From Chryseobacterium sp. BLS98 (GTDB lineage: Bacteria > Bacteroidota > Bacteroidia > Flavobacteriales > Weeksellaceae), in NCBI RefSeq assembly GCF_001045445.1, contig NZ_LFNF01000003.1:868001-932000 (forward strand): 64,000 nt of DNA. The letters run 5' to 3'. Both the position numbers and the translations under genes were made by a program. Below the pieces are notes generated by a model. That model saw nothing but the letters and a program-made list of their open reading frames with translations. It was not told the DNA's origin and ran no database searches. Positions 56,663 through 64,000 of the stretch are shown piece after piece. How positions within the stretch are numbered: position 1 is the stretch's first letter; every line of letters begins with the position of its first letter.

Positions 56663-59218
56663 TTACATTGGGGCTTGCTGGTCGTCGCCACTTGCGTTGG
56701 AGTTGATATCTTTTTTCTTTTTAGGCTGTTCTATCTTCTCACCCTGCTTGAATCTGTAAGTCAGGGAAACCGAGAACTGTCTTGGCTGCCATTGCATATA
56801 AGAATCTCTTATACTGTTTGCTGTATATGTTGTAGACCTCATTGCTCTGGTATTGAAAATATCCTGAATGTTAAATGCTAAAGTTCCGTCACCCTTCCAG
56901 ATTGTTTTGGAAGCACCGAGACTGATGGCATACATATCTTTTCTATCCTGGTAAGCCGTTTTCTGGCCTCCTCTGTAGAACCCCTGCAGCTGGAAGCTGA
57001 ATGTCTTATCCACTTTAATCGTTGAAGAAAGCCTTGCTCTAGTTGAAAAACCTTTCCCGTTAAAATCAGCAACCGCCTGGGTAGGATTTCCATCTTTATC
57101 AAAGGTATCATATAGAGTGCTGCCTTTTGTATTGTAACCAAACATATCTACATTCCCTAAGAATTTTAACCAGCTTGTTGCATCCCAGTTGAAGTTTAAA
57201 TCTAAACCAAAGCGGTCATCTGTGCCCAGGTTAATTGGTTTTGTATGTGATTCTATACGCTTTGGATCAATAATAGCTCCATTTTCATCTGTAGCTAAAA
57301 TATTATACACTAACATTTTTGTATCATCAGTCTGATGTCTGTAATACAGCGTAGGGTTGATCGTGAATTTCTTTTTTGAAATGCTGTATCCGAATTCAAA
57401 AGAGTCTACATATGATGGATTAAGATCAATATTTCCGTCAAAAATATTTTGGTTATCGTTATAACTCGGATTAGGAATCATAAAGAATGATCTTGGACGG
57501 TCTATTCTTCTTGTGTAGTTTAATAGCAACTGATTATCCTTAGCGAACTCATAACTTAAATAGACGCTTGGGAATAAGTTATTGTAATTTTTAGTAGTTG
57601 CAGGTACGTTTTTCTTGGGATCGAGGCTTAGGTAATTAATGTCTACATTCGACAATTCGTCCCTTACACCTACTTGGTAACCCAATTTTCCGATTTTACT
57701 TTTGAATTGTAAATAAAAGGCATTGAAAGTCTCCTTATAGGTCGCATCATAAGTGTACGGCTTTAGGAAATCCAATGGCTTTGTAGTGGTGCTCTCGCGA
57801 ACATCATTACTATAATCATTGGTATTGATATCAATTCTGTATCCTGCTTCTAATTTTGAATATTCACCAATAGGCAATTCATAATCAGCTTTACCTATAA
57901 CAGATCTGTTAATGGTATTCTGATTAATGATATCTTTCAAATTATCAATAGTATCATCAATATTGGTATCGTTGTATGAGCGGCTTCTCTGTAGACTTAA
58001 GGATAATGATAAATTCTGTCCTTTATCATCAAATTTATGATCTAATCCAAAATCACCCTGAAAGGCCAGGTTGTTGTTGGTTCCGAAGGTACTTCTGTTG
58101 GATGTATAAAAAGGATTATTAAGAGGAGTGTATCGATAATCAATATTCCCAAAATTTTCACTGTCAAAAGTTCTTACGGTTCCGGATGCGTTTACTGAGG
58201 TTTTTTCAGAAATGTCATAAACGATACCTGCAGAAGCGTTATAGTTGTTATTTTTACTTTTAGTTTCAGAGTCGGTATTTCTTTGTACCAAATCATCATC
58301 TAATTTAGCATTGTTAAAATAATCATCATTTCTACTGGTATTTTTTGATTCCCTGTAGCCTCCGCCACCATTTAGAAACCATGTAAAATTCCCTTTTCTC
58401 CAATTAAGATTCGCATTAAGGCTGGTTTGAGGAAGATACCCCAGAGCCCCTATAACACTACCGTTAAATCCGGTCTTCTTGCTTTTCTTTAAAATGATAT
58501 TCAAAATACCTGCCGTACCACTTGCTTCGAATTTAGAAGAAGGATTGGTAATTACTTCAATTCTGTCGATCTGGTCTGCAGGAATACTCTGAAGGGCGTT
58601 GGCGCCATCATCTATTCCAAGCAGGGCAGAAGGTTTCCCGTTGATCAGGAACTTCACATTGGAGCTTCCTCTCATCGACACAGTACCGTCAGTATCTACA
58701 GAAACGGAAGGAACATTGGAAAGCACATCCTGAAGATTTCCTCCCTTGCTTACAATATCCTGGGAAGGATCATAAGTCCTTTTGTCAAGTTCCACTTTAT
58801 AGGGTTTTGTTGCCGCTGCAGTGATCACCACACCTTGTATTTCCTGGGTTTTGCCATCAAGAGTTGTGGCTGCTTCAGGCTGTATGGATAAAGCACCAAT
58901 ATTTCCCGGGCCTGCAATGCTTTTATTGACCACACTTTTCTTGTAGTCGATTGCTTCTACTGTAATGTCGTAATTTCCTGGTGCCAGCTCCAGTTTGTAC
59001 TGTCCTTTTTCATCGGTCAATACAGCGTCGCTTAAGGTCTTGTTTGCTTTATTGCTGAACGTCACAGAAGCATAAGGAACCGGTTGATTGTTCTTGTTGA
59101 CGATCATTCCTGTAACGCCTGCTTTCTCCTGGGCAAACGCCATTGCTGCTGCCGAAAGAACAAAGGTAAGTGCTAGCGTTTTTTTTGTGAAAATGTTGAC
59201 AATTTCCGTCTGATTCAT
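56663..59218 (-). CDS. TonB-dependent outer-membrane receptor (outer membrane beta-barrel family)
   Basis: An 851-residue outer-membrane protein. After the signal peptide (AAAMAFAQEKAG) comes a carboxypeptidase-regulatory-like domain (about 30-110: VTGMIVNKNNQPVPYASVTFSN ... YKLELAPGNYDI). Next is a plug with VVITAAATKPYKVELDKRTYD and the beta-rich ILKKSKKTGFNG, then a long barrel. The C-terminus is not the usual aromatic strand but continues with a Lys-rich and polar tail (KKKKDINSNASGDDQQ). The plug lacks a SusC signature, so this is the stand-alone type for peptides or metals. Substrate is unknown. Strong AT-rich promoter DNA precedes it. Confidence 0.9.
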   Translation of the reverse strand: MNQTEIVNIFTKKTLALTFVLSAAAMAFAQEKAGVTGMIVNKNNQPVPYASVTFSNKANKTLSDAVLTDEKGQYKLELAPGNYDITVEAIDYKKSVVNKSIAGPGNIGALSIQPEAATTLDGKTQEIQGVVITAAATKPYKVELDKRTYDPSQDIVSKGGNLQDVLSNVPSVSVDTDGTVSMRGSSNVKFLINGKPSALLGIDDGANALQSIPADQIDRIEVITNPSSKFEASGTAGILNIILKKSKKTGFNGSVIGALGYLPQTSLNANLNWRKGNFTWFLNGGGGYRESKNTSRNDDYFNNAKLDDDLVQRNTDSETKSKNNNYNASAGIVYDISEKTSVNASGTVRTFDSENFGNIDYRYTPLNNPFYTSNRSTFGTNNNLAFQGDFGLDHKFDDKGQNLSLSLSLQRSRSYNDTNIDDTIDNLKDIINQNTINRSVIGKADYELPIGEYSKLEAGYRIDINTNDYSNDVRESTTTKPLDFLKPYTYDATYKETFNAFYLQFKSKIGKLGYQVGVRDELSNVDINYLSLDPKKNVPATTKNYNNLFPSVYLSYEFAKDNQLLLNYTRRIDRPRSFFMIPNPSYNDNQNIFDGNIDLNPSYVDSFEFGYSISKKKFTINPTLYYRHQTDDTKMLVYNILATDENGAIIDPKRIESHTKPINLGTDDRFGLDLNFNWDATSWLKFLGNVDMFGYNTKGSTLYDTFDKDGNPTQAVADFNGKGFSTRARLSSTIKVDKTFSFQLQGFYRGGQKTAYQDRKDMYAISLGASKTIWKGDGTLAFNIQDIFNTRAMRSTTYTANSIRDSYMQWQPRQFSVSLTYRFKQGEKIEQPKKKKDINSNASGDDQQAPM

Positions 59219-59386
59219 AAGGTATTTTTTGTGTAAAATCGTAAAAGTATAAGTCTTAATATTGTGAAATCTTTAATTGGGTTTGATTTCAGATATTACG
59301 ATTTATGTATTATTTATAGATGTATAAGTCGTATATAAGTGTTAAAAGTTAATTATCATATTGTTAATAAAAGTTAAATTTATCTT

Positions 59387-60412
59387 TTATTTTATATTTT
59401 TAGAATTCAGCCAGTCTTGGTAAGCTTTTGCATTAATAGCATGCTCTTCTGCACTTGCCGTAAATTTATGATAGCCAAATCTTGCAGGATCGGCACACAT
59501 AAAAATATAATTATTGTTTTCTGCATTCAAAATCGCATCTACAGAATTTTTATCTACGATACAGATAGGGCCCGGAGGAATGCCTGCATTCGCATAGGTA
59601 TTGTAGGGGGATGGTGTTGTCAAATGTTTGTACAATACTCTTTTAATAGGCTCCTTAAAATTAGTCTGCTTATTAATAGCATAAATCACTGTAGGATCCG
59701 ACTGAAGTTTCATTCCTTTTCTGTAACGGTTCAGATATAACCCAGCAATTGTTTTCATTTCATCCTTCTTTCCGCCTGATTCTTTGTAGACAATAGATGC
59801 CAGAGCATAGATCTGATCTCTGGTAAGTCCGGATTGCTGCTCGCGGTTTTTTCTCTCGCTTGTCCAGAATTCATTGTACTGTTCATCAAACTTTTTAAAG
59901 AACTCTTTCGGGCTTACTGTCCAGAAAAAATTATAAGTGTCTATGAAAAAATACTTTTTTAAATCTTCCGCATTATTATAACCTTTTTCTACGGCCACTT
60001 TATTCAGGTCATTGACAAACTGTAGGGAATCCAGCTCCGTTTTTTTTGTAACCTTTCCTATCATTTGGTACATGTCCCCGAAATCGCCTATCCTGAAGGT
60101 GTTTTCAGACTGGTTTCCGGCTTTAATCATGTTCACAAGGTTGGTGTTTCCTGCCCCTGGTTGAAAATGATAGCGACCTGGCTTAAAAAACCTGTCCAGA
60201 TTTTTATCCTTTGCTACTGCTTCAAAAGCTTCCTTATCTTTTACATATGGAGCCACGGAATCAAGAATCTGCTTGAAATCCGCTTTGTGCGGAATGAGAA
60301 CATAGCCATCCTTTTCCACGTTGTTTCCATAATATTTATTATAAAATCTCAAACCAAAAAATCCTGCCGCCCCAACAATAATGAGAGCGATAATAAGAAC
60401 AGTTTTTTTCAT
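59387..60412 (-). CDS. mltG: Endolytic murein transglycosylase MltG
   Basis: Cleaves nascent peptidoglycan strands at the inner membrane. It has 341 residues, with an N-terminal membrane helix (LIIALIIVGAAGFFGLRFY) and the YceG-like domain. The catalytic Glu211 is in ALASIVYKESGG, the LQSDPTVIYA strand is typical, and NTYANAGIPPGPICIVDKNSVDAILN is the conserved active-site region. The protein is about the usual length for Bacteroidota. It lies 29 bases after dapF on the minus strand, matching a common envelope-gene pairing in this phylum. Confidence 0.95.
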   Translation of the reverse strand: MKKTVLIIALIIVGAAGFFGLRFYNKYYGNNVEKDGYVLIPHKADFKQILDSVAPYVKDKEAFEAVAKDKNLDRFFKPGRYHFQPGAGNTNLVNMIKAGNQSENTFRIGDFGDMYQMIGKVTKKTELDSLQFVNDLNKVAVEKGYNNAEDLKKYFFIDTYNFFWTVSPKEFFKKFDEQYNEFWTSERKNREQQSGLTRDQIYALASIVYKESGGKKDEMKTIAGLYLNRYRKGMKLQSDPTVIYAINKQTNFKEPIKRVLYKHLTTPSPYNTYANAGIPPGPICIVDKNSVDAILNAENNNYIFMCADPARFGYHKFTASAEEHAINAKAYQDWLNSKNIK

Positions 60413-60441
60413 TATTAAAAAGTTGATTAAAAGTTTAGTTT

Positions 60442-61209
60442 TTAAATAAGATCTGTTTTACCTCTAAAAACTTGCTTTGCAGGACCTTCAAGCCAAATAT
60501 TTTGAAAAGAATTTCCGTTTTTTTCAGCATGCACTTTAAGATTTCCCCCTAAAGTTTTAACTTTTACGGAAATTAGATTGTTTTTTTGTAAAAAAGTTAA
60601 AGCAGAAGCAGTAACTCCTGTTCCGCAGCTGTAAGTTTCGTCCTCAACGCCTCGTTCATAGGTTCTTACGAAAATTTCATCGTCCGTAATTTTTTCTACA
60701 AAATTCACATTAATGCCATTGTCCTTATAGTTTTCTGAATTTCTGATGCCGTGGCCTTCTGCAAAAACGTTGTAATTCACCAAATTTTCCACATATTTTA
60801 CATAGTGAGGCGATCCCGTATTCATTACAGTATCTTCTCCGTCAACGGAAATAATATCCACATCAATCATTTTTAATTTGATGATCCCGTTATGGATTTC
60901 TGCTTCATGCTCACCGTCTATTGCAATGAATTTGCATCTGTCTTCAAAAATATCCAGAAAGAATGCAAATGCAACAAGGCATCTTCCGCCGTTTCCGCAC
61001 ATGGTGCTTTCGCCGCCGTCAGAATTATAGTATACCATTCTGAAATCGTAATCCTTATCATTTTCTAGAAGGATCAGTCCGTCCGCACCGATTCCGAAAC
61101 GTCTGTCACATAATTTTTCAATAATATCTTTATTCTTGGGAAACTGCAGGTCCCGGTTGTCAATCATCACAAAATCATTTCCAGTCCCCTGATATTTATA
61201 AAATTCCAT
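60442..61209 (-). CDS. dapF: Diaminopimelate epimerase
   Basis: Converts LL- to meso-diaminopimelate for lysine and peptidoglycan synthesis. It has 255 residues. The two catalytic cysteines are Cys71 in MCGNGGRC and Cys195 in YSCGTGVTAS. The opening FYKYQGTGNDFVMIDNR and the GSPHYV block are typical. mltG starts 30 bases downstream of its stop on the same strand, suggesting an envelope operon dapF-mltG. Confidence 0.97.
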   Translation of the reverse strand: MEFYKYQGTGNDFVMIDNRDLQFPKNKDIIEKLCDRRFGIGADGLILLENDKDYDFRMVYYNSDGGESTMCGNGGRCLVAFAFFLDIFEDRCKFIAIDGEHEAEIHNGIIKLKMIDVDIISVDGEDTVMNTGSPHYVKYVENLVNYNVFAEGHGIRNSENYKDNGINVNFVEKITDDEIFVRTYERGVEDETYSCGTGVTASALTFLQKNNLISVKVKTLGGNLKVHAEKNGNSFQNIWLEGPAKQVFRGKTDLI

Positions 61210-61299
61210 ATTTTTAGTCTAAAATTAACGAGCAAAATTAATATATTTAAAATGAAAAACGAACAGTGTTAGCTGCCCGTTTTCTTATTTATAATCGTT

Positions 61300-61986
61300 T
61301 TATCTAAATCCGCCCCCGCTGGACTGCTGTCTTGTAGAACTGCTGCTTTGCTGAGAGCTTGAGCTTCCTCTGAACCCGCCGCCGGAAGATTCCGTTCTGT
61401 TGCTGTTCTGATTGTTCTGCTGTGTATTTCTGAAACCTCCGCTATTCTGATTGTTTTGGTTCCCTTGATTTCCTTGATTTCCTTGATTATTCTGGTAGCT
61501 TCCGCTATTTCTGAAGCCCCCGCTGTTCTGGTTACTTTGAGGTCTCTGATTGTTATTATAGTTTCCGCTGTTCGAATTTCTGAATCCGCCGTTGGTACTG
61601 CTGTTTCTCGTGCCGGTTCTGTTATTATTGAATCCGCCGTTATTATAATTACCTCCGTTGTTACCTGTATTACGGAATCCGTTACTTGGTCTTGAAGAGG
61701 TTGTGGTTCTTCTCTCTACATATACTTTTCTTCGGTCGTTTCCATTATTATAGTAGTAATAAGGAATACCGTTATCGTAATAATAATTAACGTCGTTTCT
61801 GTAATAATAGCCGTCATTTCCGTAGTAACCACCGCTTCCGTAATATCCGGAAGGAGCATAGTAATATCCGTTATTATAATACGGATCGCCGTAGCCATTG
61901 TTTGCATACCCGTCAGAATACGCCAAACATGATGTTAAACTACTGATAGCTAAAATACTGAAAGCTATTTTAAATAAATTTTTCAT
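61300..61986 (-). CDS. Asn/Gly/Tyr/Ser-rich low-complexity lipoprotein
   Basis: A 228-residue protein. The start is the ATG at 61986, overlapping the pnuC stop by 4 bases (ATGA); an earlier in-frame start at 62025 would lie inside pnuC. A lipobox SSLTSC puts Cys at residue 20. The mature part is low complexity: a Tyr/Gly/Asn section, an Arg-containing VYVERRTTTSSRPSNGF, then repeats of the word GGFRN with Asn/Gln/Gly spacers, closing with a Ser/Gln-rich segment and GGGFR. GGFR(N/G) recurs at least eight times. Such proteins may form surface or matrix material, but the role is unknown. Confidence 0.8.
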   Translation of the reverse strand: MKNLFKIAFSILAISSLTSCLAYSDGYANNGYGDPYYNNGYYYAPSGYYGSGGYYGNDGYYYRNDVNYYYDNGIPYYYYNNGNDRRKVYVERRTTTSSRPSNGFRNTGNNGGNYNNGGFNNNRTGTRNSSTNGGFRNSNSGNYNNNQRPQSNQNSGGFRNSGSYQNNQGNQGNQGNQNNQNSGGFRNTQQNNQNSNRTESSGGGFRGSSSSQQSSSSTRQQSSGGGFR

Positions 61987-62660
61987 GACTTTATTGTACT
62001 TTTTTCTTTTAAACTTTTTTTCCAATTGACATATCCTGAGATAGCCATTATAGTAAATACCAAATATTGAACCGAAGTGATACCAAGTTCCTTAAAAATC
62101 ATCATAGGGATACAAATAAAGTCTCCGATAATCCAGAAAATCCAGTTATCAATGCGCTGTTTCGCCATAAACCACATTCCAACTAAAAATATAGAAGTAG
62201 TGACTACATCAAGCCAGTTGGCCCAATCAAGATGATATAATCCTAAGTTTGTACCTTTCATAGAAAACTGATTATCAATGTAGGGTTTATAGTAATATAT
62301 AAGGGTAACCAATGCAAGACTTAAAATAAACAGACCGCCTGCAAATATCCTTTCCCTGGTCGTAGCCCAGCTTACTTCTACATGAATATGATCTTCAGAA
62401 TTTTTTGACCATAAGATCCAGCCGTAAATACTCATTGCTGTGTAATATACATTAATCATACAGTCGCCAAGCAGTCCGAAATTAAAAAGAATATAAACAT
62501 AGATCAGGGTAGAAATGATGCCGGTAGGGTAAACCCAGATATTTTTTTTAATTGAAAAATAGACGCTCAAAATTCCGAAAAATGCACCGCTGGCTTCCAG
62601 TAGAATTTGTATGCTACTATAGTTTTCATACGGCTTTACGAAAAGATCATATAAATTCAT
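61983..62660 (-). CDS. pnuC: PnuC-family nicotinamide ribonucleoside/vitamin transporter
   Basis: A 225-residue inner-membrane protein with about seven helices that facilitates uptake of nicotinamide riboside (or, in related proteins, thiamine). The start is the ATG at 62660 (MNLYDLFVKPYENYSS); a TTG at 62678 is less likely. Markers are GILSVYFSIKKNIWVYPTGIIST, YGWILWSK, WMFMAKQR-type WFMAKQRIDNWIFWIIGD with the typical W-x-x-W-x-x-x-D, and YVNWKKSL at the end. The lipoprotein gene overlaps it by 4 bases. No nadR or nad genes adjoin it. Confidence 0.92.
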   Translation of the reverse strand: MNLYDLFVKPYENYSSIQILLEASGAFFGILSVYFSIKKNIWVYPTGIISTLIYVYILFNFGLLGDCMINVYYTAMSIYGWILWSKNSEDHIHVEVSWATTRERIFAGGLFILSLALVTLIYYYKPYIDNQFSMKGTNLGLYHLDWANWLDVVTTSIFLVGMWFMAKQRIDNWIFWIIGDFICIPMMIFKELGITSVQYLVFTIMAISGYVNWKKSLKEKSTIKS

Positions 62661-62826
62661 GCGATCAAAAATACGCAAAAATTAGCAGTTTTGAAAATAA
62701 ATTAAATAATGTGTAAATCAGCTTTTTAAATGTATTTGTTTAAAATAAATCATGAAAGTTTATTAATAAACGTTAAGGTTTGTAAAATTTTTATATTTTC
62801 GTAAATCTTTAATTAAATAAATAAAC

Positions 62827-64000
62827 ATGTCTAAAATTTGGGTTAAGAAGCCAATGAGCGCTTATGAAGCTGATATCAAAAAAAGTCAGCTGAAACGCGT
62901 TCTGGGAAAATGGAGCCTTACTGCTATCGGAATCGGGGCCATCATTGGAGGAGGAATATTTGTACTTACAGGAACGGGTGCTTATTATAATGCAGGGCCA
63001 GCTTTGGCGCTTTCATTCGTAATTGCGGGAATTGCCTGTGTATTTGCAGCACTTTGCTATGCAGAATTTGCTTCCATACTTCCAGTGGAAGGTTCAGCAT
63101 ATGCCTACGCTTATGGAACGGTAGGGGAGATCTTTGCCTGGATCATAGGCTGGGGGCTGATACTGGAGTACGCTATGGGCTCTATGACCGTCGCCGTATC
63201 CTGGTCGGGATATTTTGGAAAACTTCTCAAAATGTTCGGGATGCATCTTCCTGCCTATCTTACCACAGATCCACAAACTTATATTGCGGCAGGAAATTCA
63301 GGCTTTTCAATGAATTTACCTGCGTTTTTAATTGTTTTCTTCGTTATTTCTATTCTTGTGCGGGGAACCAAAGGAGCTGCCAAAGCCAATAACTTTATTG
63401 TACTCCTTAAAGTTTCTGCTATTATTTTTGTAATTATTGCAGGAGCCTTTATTATTTTCGGTTCTGCTGATCCTTTTAAAAACTGGGTTCCTTTCATTCC
63501 TGAGGCTACCACGATTACAGAAAACGGAGTCTCCCATTCTGCATATGGTATCGCCGGGGTAGTGGCCGGAGCATCGGCTATCTTCTTTGCTTATGTAGGT
63601 TTCGATGCCGTTTCCACACAGGCTGGAGAAGCTATTAATCCTAAAAAAGATGTGCCATTTGCCATCATCGCTTCGCTGATCATCTGTACGCTTTTATACA
63701 TCCTTGTATCTCTGGTATTAACAGGAATGATGCATTATACAGACTTTAATCCGCTTGGTAAATATCCGGATGCCATTAAAGCTCCTGTAGCGTATGCATT
63801 CGATATTGCCGGATACGCATGGGCCGGATATATTATCACTATCGCTGCTACTGTTGGATTAATCTCAGTATTGATGGTAATGATTATGGGACAGTCAAGA
63901 ATCTTCTTAGGGATGTCTAAAGACGGATTAATCCCTGCTACTTTTTCAAAAGTAAACCCTGAAACAGGAGTACCTACGAAAAACCTTGTTATTTTAGGAA
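62827..64000 (+). CDS. APC-superfamily amino-acid permease (partial, right edge)
   Basis: An inner-membrane amino-acid transporter cut by the right end of the window after 391 codons. The start is the ATG at 62827 (MSKIWVKKPMSAYEADIKKSQLKRVLGKW), and the frame stays open to base 64000. It shows the first unwound helix IGIGAIIGGGIFVLTGTGAYYNAGPAL, the loop YAEFASILPVEGSAYAYAYGTVGE, the helix-6 segment FFAYVGFDAVSTQAGEA and the following NPKKDVPFAI. These match the cationic amino acid transporter type (CAT/YfnA-like). The substrate is not certain. Confidence 0.93.
   Translation, partial: MSKIWVKKPMSAYEADIKKSQLKRVLGKWSLTAIGIGAIIGGGIFVLTGTGAYYNAGPALALSFVIAGIACVFAALCYAEFASILPVEGSAYAYAYGTVGEIFAWIIGWGLILEYAMGSMTVAVSWSGYFGKLLKMFGMHLPAYLTTDPQTYIAAGNSGFSMNLPAFLIVFFVISILVRGTKGAAKANNFIVLLKVSAIIFVIIAGAFIIFGSADPFKNWVPFIPEATTITENGVSHSAYGIAGVVAGASAIFFAYVGFDAVSTQAGEAINPKKDVPFAIIASLIICTLLYILVSLVLTGMMHYTDFNPLGKYPDAIKAPVAYAFDIAGYAWAGYIITIAATVGLISVLMVMIMGQSRIFLGMSKDGLIPATFSKVNPETGVPTKNLVILG

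Overview
The window reads as ordinary chromosome of a Bacteroidota bacterium of the class Flavobacteriia, most likely Chryseobacterium or a close Weeksellaceae relative. Support comes from several independent signs: low GC content, promoters of the form TTG-N19/20-TAnnTTTG, A-rich leaders without clear Shine-Dalgarno sites, a SusC/SusD outer-membrane pair, a protease with a type IX secretion C-terminal domain, and a small 'bacteriocin-like' Cys-rich peptide of a kind common in Chryseobacterium. No phage, insertion sequence, CRISPR array, tRNA or rRNA gene was seen. Two genes are cut by the window edges: dnaA on the left and an amino-acid permease on the right.

Layout. 1-3.9 kb: end of dnaA, a low-molecular-weight tyrosine phosphatase, a secreted NTF2-like protein, an RsmI-like methyltransferase, an eRF1-domain-like orphan and a DUF4349 lipoprotein. 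4-12.3 kb: a DUF2891 protein, then an AraC-family regulator followed by a TolC/HlyD/MFS tripartite efflux pump, a siderophore-interacting flavoprotein and a methyltransferase. 12.5-14.6 kb: metG on the minus strand. 14.9-26.6 kb: a compact Sus-like starch/maltodextrin locus (susC, susD, susE, GH97, GH13, NTF2-like protein, sugar MFS transporter). 26.9-31 kb: a GMC oxidoreductase/MFS pair, a pirin and an NADPH-dependent FMN reductase.

31-38.6 kb: a purine block (purM, purN, a D-2-hydroxyacid dehydrogenase, purH, purD, guaA) with an unusual short transcription unit before purM and a possible structured leader before purH. 38.6-49 kb: two uncertain AT-rich small ORFs, a GNAT-nitrilase fusion, the Cys-rich peptide, a cold-shock protein, a UbiB-like kinase, a DEAD-box helicase, and minus-strand genes for an SGNH hydrolase, lipoproteins and an iron-dependent alcohol dehydrogenase. 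49-64 kb: ppc, the T9SS-exported subtilase, a sugar-modification group (DegT aminotransferase, membrane protein, galE, cytidylyltransferase), a TonB-dependent receptor, mltG, dapF, an Asn/Gly-rich lipoprotein coupled to pnuC, and the start of an APC permease.

How the parts work together. The sus locus imports starch oligosaccharides across the outer membrane (SusC/D/E), cuts them in the periplasm (GH13, GH97) and moves the products inward (MFS). The purine block covers several steps from PRPP-derived intermediates through IMP to GMP. The least explained material lies between genes: degenerate composite inverted repeats built from short tandem words occupy many of the longer gaps. Other points of interest are the promoter/mini-ORF/terminator unit before purM, promoters lying almost on top of start codons, and an 8-bp-arm palindrome upstream of susC.
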